DNA of 64,000 nucleotides from Wallemia ichthyophaga EXF-994 (taxonomy: Eukaryota; Basidiomycota; Wallemiomycetes; Wallemiales; Wallemiaceae), in NCBI RefSeq assembly GCF_000400465.1, contig NW_008806284.1:62001-126000 (forward strand), read 5' to 3'. The translations under genes were made by a program, and so were the position numbers. Below are positions 1 through 8,403 of the stretch, piece by piece; position 1 is the stretch's first letter; every line of letters starts with the position of its first letter. The notes under the pieces are model-generated. The model ran no database searches, had not been told where the DNA came from, and saw nothing but the letters and a program-made list of their open reading frames with translations.

Positions 1-1546
1 CTTTCTCATCCTCCTCTTCCTCCACTTTACCTGGCTGTTGTGACCGCATAGCCGGTTCGTTAGCGACAAAGTCATCCTTGCTGTAAGCGCGCGTGACGAG
101 ATGTGGATGACAGCAAGCCTGTCTCAAACGGAGCAACAGAGTTAAGACGCTAGTGTACCTGCTATTAATAGCGCCCTCTGTCACGAACTTGCTGATAGTT
201 TGCTGAGCGCGATCGTGAACGTTATCGTAGAATCTGCGCTCCTCCTCATCGAACAAGCACGCAACATCCGTAACATGCTTCGGGGGTAGTGTGATAAGCG
301 CCGATCCGTCCTCATTCAAGGTGTTCTTTGTACGTCGCAGCATAACCAATTTGAGAATCAGCTGTAAACGCGCTATCGCCACTTTGACACGGCCACTTTT
401 CATAGGCGTGCTAATGCGCGTCTTGAACTCGTCATAATGACGAAAAGGCTCTATGCGCAGGAAACGTAGCAACGCATAGAGCTCGTCGACGTTGTTCTGG
501 ATGGGCGTACCCGTCAGACACCATCTGTAGCATGCAGATAGCCCCGCACATGCTATGCTCGTCTTACTCGTCCGGTTCTTGATGTTCTGTGCTTCGTCGA
601 GCACAACGCGTTGGAAATTGCCCTCAAAAAGGGCGCAAAGAGGCTTCTTCTGCTTGCCAGTTTTACCCGTTTTGCTTTTGGTACCGCTACTGCTCTTACT
701 TTTGCTGCCACCTGGCTCCTCACTCTCGTACACGCGGTGCTCAGATGACACCGTCTGGTAGCTCGTTACGACGACATCGTAATTGGCAAAGGCAGCAGCG
801 TCGCGCGTGCGTGCTGCGCCGTGGTGTGTGAGTACGCGCACGCCGTCGCACTTACTTTTGGCCTCCGTCTCCCACTGCGCCACCACAGCTAGAGGTGCTA
901 CGATGAGGGTAGTTTTGGACCACTCACGTACAACTTGCTTATCAGAGCTATTGGAGAGGATGAGTGCGAGAGTCTGGACAGTTTTCCCAAGTCCCATCTT
1001 AACGCTGTCAGAGTGAGCGAGTTGGATGTAAAACGCGCAACTCACATCATCAGCTAGAATACCGCCATGCTTATTAGATACGCCACTCTCGCGGTCGCGC
1101 ATCCAAGCTACACCGGCTATCTGGTGCTGGAGAAGGGTGATGTCGGGCATTCCAGGGATAGTTGCGGTGGATGGGAGATCAACATCGTCGTAATCAGCAG
1201 TCACGCCTGAAATGAGCTCGTTGAGGTGTTTGTTCGCCTCGCTGGAAGTCGTCGCCGTCGTCGTGTCTGAGGATGACGGCGTATCTTCTCGCGGGAGCGG
1301 CGTGACTGGGGGCAAGGAAACACTTGCTAGTGGGGGTGGCGATACCTGGTGGACTGCTACACGTGATGCCAATGGTTGTGGCGGGCGGGCGTAAAGGTTC
1401 TTGGATACAGGCGCTGCCCAGCCATTAGGTGCACGCTGTGGTATGCCGTATGTAGGTGGTGGTAGACCTGCTGGACGTGTACTCTGTGTACCTTGTGTGT
1501 TGTGTGTTTTGTGTGCACCGCGTGCGCCCTGGTTACCAGTATACAT
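1..1546 (-). CDS. SNF2-family DNA-dependent ATPase (Uls1/Rad5-16-like group), 3' end cut by window
   Basis: This gene encodes a SNF2 helicase-like ATPase, a motor that moves on DNA to remodel chromatin or protein-DNA complexes. The ATG is at 1546. A low-complexity Pro/Thr-rich N-terminus of about 130 residues precedes the ATPase core. The motif GGILADD is joined to MGLGKT (Walker A) across a 48-nt intron at 998-1045. Then come a DEAQ box (VVLDEAQNIK) and the diagnostic CLTGTPIQN and LRRTK motifs near 350-530. A long basic Ser/Lys insertion (about 650-740) sits between motif Ia and the DEAQ box. The frame stays open to base 1, so the C-terminal helicase lobe, and any RING finger that would separate Rad5/16 from Uls1, is outside the window. 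The family is certain; the subfamily is inferred from the core sequence. Confidence 0.88.
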   Translation of the reverse strand, partial: MYTGNQGARGAHKTHNTQGTQSTRPAGLPPPTYGIPQRAPNGWAAPVSKNLYARPPQPLASRVAVHQVSPPPLASVSLPPVTPLPREDTPSSSDTTTATTSSEANKHLNELISGVTADYDDVDLPSTATIPGMPDITLLQHQIAGVAWMRDRESGVSNKHGGILADDVSCAFYIQLAHSDSVKMGLGKTVQTLALILSNSSDKQVVREWSKTTLIVAPLAVVAQWETEAKSKCDGVRVLTHHGAARTRDAAAFANYDVVVTSYQTVSSEHRVYESEEPGGSKSKSSSGTKSKTGKTGKQKKPLCALFEGNFQRVVLDEAQNIKNRTSKTSIACAGLSACYRWCLTGTPIQNNVDELYALLRFLRIEPFRHYDEFKTRISTPMKSGRVKVAIARLQLILKLVMLRRTKNTLNEDGSALITLPPKHVTDVACLFDEEERRFYDNVHDRAQQTISKFVTEGAINSRYTSVLTLLLRLRQACCHPHLVTRAYSKDDFVANEPAMRSQQPGKVEEEEDEK

Positions 1547-1653
1547 GACAGTATCTACTTAAAGACAAAGACACTACCCTGAAAACAAAGCAAATGTGAA
1601 ATAAATTTGTATCAACACGCTCATGACATTCAGATTCATACAAAAAGTATAGC

Positions 1654-2464
1654 TTAAGCCTCGCGAGTTTGTTGAGTACCACGTAACAAACCGGTACGTC
1701 TGGCAGCAATAAGACCAGCCTTTTGACCAGAAGGAGCATCTCTGGCGATGGTAGAGGCGTGACCAATGTGTTGGTGGTTACCACCACCGTGAGGGTGGTC
1801 TACTGGGTTCATGGCAACACCACGAGTACGTGGCCAGCAGTTTCTCTTGACCTTGAACTTGTGGTGAGCGGCACCAGCCTTGAGGAGAGGCTTGTCAATA
1901 CGACCACCACCAGCGACAATACCAATTGAAGCTCTGGATGAACCGACGACAGCCTTCTTAGCACCGGATGGAAGACGGATTCTAGTCTTACCGTCGACCT
2001 CAGAGTGACCGATGATGGTGGCGTAGTTGCCTGAAGCTCTAGCCAATGCACCTCTGTCACCAGACTTCTCCTCAATGTTGCAGATGATGGTACCTTCTGG
2101 CATTTGGGAGACAGGCAAAACGTTACCGACGGCGAGAGCAGCCTTCTTACCGCAGTAGACGAAAGCACCGGTGTAGAGACCTTCGGTAGCGATGAAGGTC
2201 TCGGTACGGAGCTTGTAGCGGTATTGGTCACGGAAAACGACACGAGCCAAAGGAGCACCACGGCCAGCGTCGTGGATGATCTCCTTGACTATACCACGGA
2301 TGTAGCCGTTACGCTCAGCATAGTCGTAAGTACGGAGCTGGGCTGGGGCCTTGTTGTGGTGGGTGTGAGACTGGAAAATACCACCGTTTTTACGCTGCGA
2401 TCTGATGACTCTACCCCTGTTTAAATTGTGAGAATATGTTAGGGCGCCTGAATAAATTTTACAT
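1654..2464 (-). CDS. RPL2: 60S ribosomal protein uL2 (L2/L8), start codon split by an intron
   Basis: This is cytosolic ribosomal protein uL2, which lies near the peptidyl transferase centre of the large subunit. The 254-residue product has the family length. It contains the signature [20 protein letters not shown] and ends [14 protein letters not shown]. The long exon is 1654-2416. In frame, its 5' end reads [12 protein letters not shown], the conserved uL2 N-terminus, but it lacks an ATG. The only suitable ATG comes from joining AT at 2463-2464 to the first G of the exon at 2416, removing a 46-nt intron (2417-2462; GTAAAA donor, CTCAC branch, ACAG acceptor). An unspliced transcript would read ATG TAA, that is, start followed at once by stop. 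The gene is compact and conserved, and I see no damage in it. Confidence 0.96.
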
Positions 2465-2887
2465 TTCGTCGACGCTGTGGCTTGAAGCTAAGAGAGAAGG
2501 ATTTTTTAGAGAAGGATAAAAACTGAAAAAATTGAAGGTAAAAAGAGTGAATGGAGAGAGATATAAAAATGAATACAGATACCCATAATAGCCAGCTAAT
2601 TGAGTTGAATATGCGTGTGCGTCATGGTTAGTATGGCGTAATCACACCGTTAGAGCTGTTGTGGATATGTGAGTGGTTGTACACTACCAGCACTCCCACC
2701 CACCCTCTCATTGGACCTTGTTCAAATTGAATATTGATTTCTTCAACCAATGGCAATTTATTTGGTGATCTTGCGTAGAGAACGATATTCCCGTCGTTGC
2801 TATGGTATTAGTAGGTGGCTGATTGGAATAAATAGTACTCCCGCGCACCTCATCGTTGGCTGCTGCGTTGAAACTAGATTAGCTTCC

Positions 2888-3225
2888 TCAATCCCAGGAA
2901 GACGTGGTTTGGCGCCTGTCTGACGACGATGACGCGAGATTGTAAGTGGGTTGCTTTGGACGTATCAATTGAGTTTCATCTCTTCCAATTGCCTCCCATC
3001 TCCGCCCATCAACCCAGAAATGGCGATATCAAGAGATGGAAATGAAGCACTTACACGTCGTAGTTGAGTGAATGCGTTGAGGGCGTTGCGGGCATAGAGT
3101 TTAAACCACTCGTGGTAATATGTGCAGCTGCTGCGATTGCTGGAGGTGTGTCAAGTGGTGTGATGTGAGATGTGTGTGTGTGAGTGTTATCAGTACCCAC
3201 CGATAAAGGGGATCAAGGAGAACAT
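2888..3225 (-). CDS. Candidate small spliced gene, unknown function
   Basis: The gap between RPL2 and the kinase holds a possible three-exon gene on the minus strand. The exons would be 3201-3225, 3055-3139 and 2888-2999. The introns would be 3140-3200 (GTGGGT...CCAG) and 3000-3054 (a strong GTAAGT donor with a weak GGAG acceptor). The joined frame gives 73 residues, beginning MFSLIPFIAIAAAA (hydrophobic) and ending RRQTTSSWD, with phase kept at both joins. I recognise no family. It could instead be the 5' leader of RPL2, or chance. The weak second acceptor is the main reason for low confidence. Confidence 0.3.
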
Positions 3226-3307
3226 CGATGTAGCTGATAAAGAAGGAATTTAAATAAAGAAATCAATTTATCAACTTTACATAGACGACGGGGGTGTCTA
3301 GATTGAG

Positions 3308-4498
3308 ATGCTCACAACCATGACGGGGGATCTCAATAGGATCTACAATACGCATAAATCTAAATCAAATGAGAATAAACTCAATAAATACAAAATACTT
3401 GGTTTCTTGTCCTCCGGGACTTACGGGAAGGTGTTCAAGGCAGAGGCTGTAGATGACGCTAATAAGGTCTACGCGATTAAAAAGTTTAAACCTGATAATC
3501 AGTTGTTCATGGGAATATCTCAGTCTGCTATTCGAGAAATCAGCTTGAATAGCGAGATTAACAGCGAAAATTTGGCAAAGTTAGTCGAAGTGCTGCTCAT
3601 GGATGGAGCTATCTACATGATATTCGAATACGCAGAGCATGATTTACTACAAATCATTTATCATCACTCTCAAATTGTTAGAAATGATATTGATCCACTC
3701 GTACTGAAATCATTCCTTTACCAGCTAACAAATGGTGTACACTACTTGCACTCAAACTTTATCATCCACAGAGACCTCAAGCCTGCCAATATCCTCGTCA
3801 CAAACACTGGGGTTGTTAAGGTTGGTGATTTGGGTTTAGCTAGGGTGTTTAAGGCTCCCCTACAGCCACTCTACAACGGCGACAAAGTCGTTGTTACTAT
3901 TTGGTACAGATCCCCCGAGCTTCTCCTAGGCACACGTCACTATACGCCTGCCATTGATATTTGGGCTATTGGCTGCATATACGCTGAAATGCTATCTTTA
4001 CGTCCATTATTCAAAGGTGATGAAGTCAGGCTGGATAACAAGAAATTGCCCTTCCAATCGCATCAAATGATCTGCATTATGGACTTGCTAGGTTTCCCAA
4101 ACACGACTAGATACCCAGACATAAAAAACCTGCCTGACTACAACGAGTTGATGCAATTCAATCCCCAACAATTCTCCTATAAACTCAATCACTGGTTTGC
4201 ACAGCGATCCAACTCACTCCAAGGATTCGATCTGCTTGATAAGATGTTACAGTATGACCCGACACAGCGACTGAGCGCCAAAGACGCGCTCAACCATCCA
4301 TTCTTCACCACCGAACAACCCCAACCTCTTTCAGCCCCACTTGCAACACACAGCGAGAATATCTACCCAACGCGGCGCGTCACACACGACGGCGAGCTCG
4401 ATGGGCTTAGTAGCCAGCACAGTGGTGTCTCGGGCGCAGGCGCAGGAGGTGGAAGTGCGCAGAGTGGTCCATCACGCAAGCGAAGTCGGTTAGTGTAA
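3308..4498 (+). CDS. SSN3: CDK8-type cyclin-dependent kinase of the Mediator kinase module
   Basis: This is a 396-residue Ser/Thr kinase of the CDK8/Srb10 family, which pairs with a cyclin-C-like partner in the Mediator kinase module and regulates RNA polymerase II transcription. Visible features are a Gly-rich loop written SSGTYGKVFKA, the catalytic Lys in YAIKKFK, the CDK8-type helix SQSAIREIS, the catalytic loop HRDLKPANI, and DLG in place of DFG, as is usual in fungal Ssn3. The stretch PLYNGDKVVVTIWYRSPELL and the insert FKGDEVRLDNKKLPFQ also mark CDK8 rather than other CDKs. The C-terminal tail is Gly/Ser-rich and basic (RKRSRLV). The gene is uninterrupted. A second in-frame Met lies five codons downstream of the chosen start. 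Confidence 0.95.
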   Translation: MLTTMTGDLNRIYNTHKSKSNENKLNKYKILGFLSSGTYGKVFKAEAVDDANKVYAIKKFKPDNQLFMGISQSAIREISLNSEINSENLAKLVEVLLMDGAIYMIFEYAEHDLLQIIYHHSQIVRNDIDPLVLKSFLYQLTNGVHYLHSNFIIHRDLKPANILVTNTGVVKVGDLGLARVFKAPLQPLYNGDKVVVTIWYRSPELLLGTRHYTPAIDIWAIGCIYAEMLSLRPLFKGDEVRLDNKKLPFQSHQMICIMDLLGFPNTTRYPDIKNLPDYNELMQFNPQQFSYKLNHWFAQRSNSLQGFDLLDKMLQYDPTQRLSAKDALNHPFFTTEQPQPLSAPLATHSENIYPTRRVTHDGELDGLSSQHSGVSGAGAGGGSAQSGPSRKRSRLV

Positions 4499-4574
4499 TA
4501 AAGTGTATTTTAATATGACCACATGATATATCTTGATCTTCACCACCACCACACGCTGCACACAACTCAAACGC

Positions 4575-5459
4575 ATGTCGAACAACCCCGTCTACACATA
4601 TCACGAAAAACAGCACTTCAATCTCGGTGGTAACTCGCGTAAGCGTAAGATCGGGATTGAGTCGCTGCGCCGATTCGACCATTGTGCGCTATGCCTCGGC
4701 GTAGCACGCGAGGCGACGAGTACCCCGAGGGGAATTATATACTGTAAAGAGTGCATATATGCGGATCTGTTAGCGCAAAAGCAGGAGATAAAGGCTGCGA
4801 AAACCACCCTGAAGCAGCTCAAGCAGGCGCAGAAGGATGGTTCAGCAAGACGAGCAGAAATTAGCAAACAGGGAAATGTGGAGAGGTTCGATAAGGCGCA
4901 GAAGCTGGGTGGGGACAATTCACAATCTCAATCGCAATCGCAACCAAACTCAAGCTCACAATCTCACCCCACTCTACCCAGCTTTTGGCTGTCTTCTCTC
5001 CAGCCTAACATCAGCGATGAGCAGAATATTGCTGATCGGATACGCGCGTTAGAGGCCCAGAAGATGGTGACTCTCTGTCGACAGGCTACCCCTCCTCATC
5101 CACTCACACTCAAGGATCTCACGCCTGTCAAGATTAAGTACACTGACAGCGCACGCGATGTTGCTGTGTGCAGTGGATGCAATAGGACACTTAACAATTC
5201 AACTAGAATGCTTCTCACTAAATCTTGTCATAATCTTCTCTGCGGCTATTGCATAGACACTCTCTACACACCATCGCAGCAGTGCCCTGTATGCGATGAA
5301 AAGGTTGATACAAATCCAGACGATTTGATTAGGATATCCGTTGAAGGTTGGCTATTTCATTTGATTCTATTCACTCACTCACACCTTCCAGGCACCGGTT
5401 TCGCTGGTGGTGGCGGTGTTATGCTCAAGAAGAGAACAGGAACACTCGGGCTCAATTAG
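4575..5459 (+). CDS. NOSIP: NOSIP-type RING/U-box protein
   Basis: The product resembles nitric-oxide-synthase-interacting protein (NOSIP), a nuclear RING/U-box-like E3 ligase conserved across eukaryotes and seen with spliceosomes. The start at 4575 gives MSNNPVYTYHEKQHF, matching the NOSIP N-terminus (VYTYHEK). A modified U-box follows (FDHCALCLGVAREA...GIIYCKECI), then a basic coiled coil (KQEIKAAKTTLKQLKQ), a Ser/Gln-rich linker, and a C-terminal CxxC RING (VCSGCNRTL...CHNLLCGYC...CPVCDEKV). A 45-nt intron at 5347-5391 is a multiple of three without a stop, so the unspliced frame also reads through. Removing it restores VEGTGFAGGGGVMLKK, the expected conserved tail. The protein is 279 residues, close to family length. 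Confidence 0.88.
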   Translation: MSNNPVYTYHEKQHFNLGGNSRKRKIGIESLRRFDHCALCLGVAREATSTPRGIIYCKECIYADLLAQKQEIKAAKTTLKQLKQAQKDGSARRAEISKQGNVERFDKAQKLGGDNSQSQSQSQPNSSSQSHPTLPSFWLSSLQPNISDEQNIADRIRALEAQKMVTLCRQATPPHPLTLKDLTPVKIKYTDSARDVAVCSGCNRTLNNSTRMLLTKSCHNLLCGYCIDTLYTPSQQCPVCDEKVDTNPDDLIRISVEGWLFHLILFTHSHLPGTGFAGGGGVMLKKRTGTLGLN

Positions 5460-6314
5460 TTTGCTAATGTGTATTATTTATATAGAGTACATTTCTCGTT
5501 GCATCGCTTTCATGTCCTGTTTTCTTGCATTAGCTAACGCGCCAACGCACCATACACACCCCAGTTACACCAGTGTATCAGTAAAAGCGTTTAAAGTTTG
5601 ACTTCATGTGTTTGCAGAGATTGTTCACAATACCATCATGTTGTGTGCGCTGTGGGGTGTGCTGGATGTACACAAACCCACCTCATTGTCTCATCACCAT
5701 ATTTCGTTAACGTTTACTGGAAATTCCTGTCTTGGTCGTTTGTTAGTTGGGTTCAAAACGTCCCTCAGACTCCGCGACCGCTCTTCAATGTCAGCGAATA
5801 AGCGTTATAAAGAGTTGACTTCATGTGTTTGCAGAGATTGTTCACAAAACCATCATTCGAGAGAGCGGTCTGGATTCTGAATAAATTGTACTCACCAATT
5901 GCGTTAGTTTTGCTTCTCAGTTACACCAACTCCTTCGCTCTCCACACATGATTACATTTCAGTTAGAGCTAATACATTTTATCCCTCCTCTTCTCAATGA
6001 GAATCGAGTGATAATAACTTTTCATCCTTGTAAACGAGTGTGGAGTCGTCGAAGAAAGTGATAAAGCAATGGTAAAACTAACTTACATCTTCATCCTAAA
6101 AACGATAATTAGCAAGAACACTAATAATAACACCACGCAAGACACCATCACAAACACCCTCAGAGAGAAGATTTATCCCTGATAATGTCGGTCATCAATC
6201 CGCGAGTGATGAATCACACCAGAAATCCCCACAAGAATGAATAGCGATTATCATCTTGGAGTGAGACTAGCGAGTGGTGTCTAGCGTGAGGTGTGAATTG
6301 CACTCACATTGCAA
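5460..6314. other. Intergenic interval with scattered splice-like signals
   Basis: No conserved coding sequence was found in about 850 bases. It carries a 42-nt direct repeat (separate entry). On the minus strand there are three good 5' splice sites: GTGAGT near 6302, GTAAGT near 6088 and GTGAGT near 5891. A stretch around 6085-6150 on that strand would encode a hydrophobic peptide (VVLLLVFLLIIVF). No convincing start codon or complete exon chain could be built. The interval most likely holds terminators of the two converging flanking genes, perhaps with a small transcript. Confidence 0.4.
5598..5856 (+). repeat. 42-nt direct repeat pair, spaced 217 bp
   Basis: Bases 5598-5639 and 5815-5856 are the same 42-nt sequence apart from one base. 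Both begin TTGACTTCATGTGTTTGCAG and run through AGATTGTTCACAA to CCATCAT. Similarity extends a few bases upstream as a GCGTT-AAAG context. The repeats lie in the non-coding gap between NOSIP and TUM1. I see no open reading frame shared by both copies that looks real. Confidence 0.9.
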
Positions 6315-7233
6315 CTAGACATCTTTCACGATTGGTGAGTTGTAACGCTGTGCGTAGCCAGTCCAGCTTTCATCGTAAATGGAGCTATGACCTCCAATAA
6401 CTTCCAGGGCAAGAGCTACGATCGCGGCTGTCATCCCTGAGCCGCAACTAGTAATGACATCTTTCTTCCCTTCGAGGACCATATCCAGCTGCTGCTTTCC
6501 GAGTGTATTTTCAAACACCGCACGAAGCTCTTCAGGGCTCTTAAGCTGGCCATCCTGAAGCAATTGGGGAAAAGCGAGCGAGAGAGCACCAGGCATATGA
6601 CCCGACGACAGGCCCTGTCTGGGTTCAGGCGCCGCGCCCGCAAAGCGAGGCTGCGGACGAGCATCGAGTATGACGCTATCTTTACGCTCAATGGTGTTGA
6701 GAATATCTATGTGGTCCTTGATAAAGTTCTTCTCCAGTGTAGGTACGGGGTACTCTGAGCGTTGGGAAACATACTCTCCCGACTCTACAGGTAAACCTTC
6801 CCTCTCATAGGCTGGGAGACCACCGTCGAGGACAGCGACATTTGGATGACCCATTGCGCGAAAGGTGAAAGCAGCGCGTGGAGCGCTAAAAACACCGACT
6901 GTGTCATAGAGGAGGACTTGAGAGTTGCGCTCAATTCCCAATTGGGAACACGCTGATGCAAAAATTGCAGGTGAGGGGAGCATATGACCGACAAAGCCAT
7001 CTGGGTGGTTCGAAGCAATTTTGTCGAGATCCCAACGCCTTGCTTGAGGGAGGTGCTTGGAGAGGTACTCGTCGTTTGGGTTGCGCGCGCTGTTAGGCAT
7101 GTGCCACGAAGCATCCTGGCAGAGATGAGCGTGAGCAAGAGCAGAGACCATCTCAGCTGCTCAGCTTGCTCACCAACGCAATGAAGTGCTTGAGGTCGCG
7201 CAGCTGGCGTGCTTTGACAATTCTCGTAGTCAT
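6315..7233 (-). CDS. TUM1: 3-mercaptopyruvate/thiosulfate sulfurtransferase (two-domain rhodanese)
   Basis: This 286-residue tandem rhodanese transfers sulfur from mercaptopyruvate or thiosulfate; in yeast the orthologue feeds the Urm1 tRNA-thiolation pathway. The N-terminal domain carries DASWHMPNS and YDTVGVFSAPR. The C-terminal domain carries LDARPQPRF, GHMPGA and the active-site loop TSCGSGMTAA, whose Cys is the catalytic residue. Two exons are supported: 7174-7233 (MTTRIVKARQLRDLKHFIAL) and 6315-7115, separated by a 58-nt intron (GTGAGC...CCAG). The unspliced Met inside the intron would give a shorter, family-atypical N-terminus. The basic N-terminus may target mitochondria. The start codon is only 51 bp from that of divergent SGT2. 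Confidence 0.93.
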
Positions 7234-7284
7234 CGTCGTTGCAGTTCAAGAAGCTTTTCTTGATTTTCTGTCAAATAACTTGAA

Positions 7285-8355
7285 ATGGAAAATAAAAAGT
7301 TGAACTTTGCAATCGCTAAATACCTCAAAAGCGCACAAGCTGGGTTAAGCGGCGAGAAGCAGGAATCACTCAGCGTTGCAATTGAGTCGTTGGAGGATGT
7401 CTTCGAGGTGGATGACACGCAGGCAGGTGCTTTGGATAGCCCAGTGGATTTGGCAGCCTTGTTCAAGAGTGCGCAAGTCGCTGAGAAGCCACAAGCAGCA
7501 GCTGGGCCAGCTAACCAATCAGAGCCATCCGCTCAAGACATGGCCAAAGCAGACACACTCAAGGCTCAAGGCAATGCCCTCATGTCTGCGCAGAAGTACC
7601 AAGAAGCTGTAGACGCTTACACCCAAGCTATAGCCCTGCACTCCACCAACAAGATTCTCTATTCGTACGTGTACACTTCCTTCTAGAATGTACCCTGCTC
7701 ACTTGCTCACAGCAACAGAGCAGCTGCGTACTCGCAGGCTGGTGACCAAGACGCATCCATCGCAGACGCTAAGAAGGCACTCGAAATTGACCCGGCTTTC
7801 GCCAGAGCGTACTCGAGATTAGGTCACGCGTACTTCAACGCTAAGCAGTACGATAATGCCGTCAGCGCATATGAGGATGGTCTCAAGTATGATACCGACA
7901 ATCAGACCATGAAGTCTAGCCTCATCACCGCTAGATCCAAGGTAGGCGGCTCTGTTCAACAGAGAGAATCTCAGGATGCCGGCGCAGGTGCTGGTGCTGG
8001 TGCTGGTGCTGGCGGTGGTGGTATGCCTGATCTCTCAGCTCTCGCAGGCATGTTTGGCGGCGCTGGCGGTGGTGCTGGCGGCGGCGGCGGCGGCGGTATG
8101 CCTGATATCGGTGCTTTACTCAATAACCCAATGATGCGCCAGATGGCTCAATCGATGATGTCCAACGGCGGTATGGAGAGACTTATGTCTAACCCTGGTC
8201 TCAGGAACATGGCGGAGAACATGAGAAGTGGTGGACAGATGCCATCCATCGAGGAGTTGGCAGGTAACCCCGAACTCAGAGGTCTCGCTGAGTCTTTCGG
8301 TGCTGGTGGTGCTGGTGGTGCTGGCCAAGGCAATCCTCCACCAGGCAATGCTTAA
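7285..8355 (+). CDS. SGT2: Small glutamine-rich TPR co-chaperone (SGT2/SGTA)
   Basis: Sgt2 receives tail-anchored membrane proteins from ribosomes and chaperones and passes them to the Get4-Get5 complex. The protein has the classic three-part layout. An N-terminal dimerisation domain (residues 1-75) comes first. A TPR domain follows (KAQGNALMSAQKYQEAVDAY, then NRAAAYSQAGD and AFARAYSRLGHAYF). The C-terminal region is Met/Gly-rich and binds the client, with repeated NP and MM motifs. Exons are 7285-7664 and 7713-8355; the 48-nt intron (GTACGT...CACAG) joins LYS to NRAA within the TPR. Total length is 340 residues. Gly-Ala repeats near residues 215-255 are expanded. It converges on MAK11, with 48 bp between stops. 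Confidence 0.95.
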
Positions 8356-8403
8356 TTTCCATTAAATAAAGGTTTATTAGTAAAGATATCTATATGTATA
8401 CAT

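Noticed and set aside
8116-8348. Antisense ORFs over the Gly-rich end of SGT2, and similar antisense frames over EBP2, ESF1, MAK11 and the RBR gene
   Set aside because: They are by-products of biased codon use in strongly coding sequence on the other strand.
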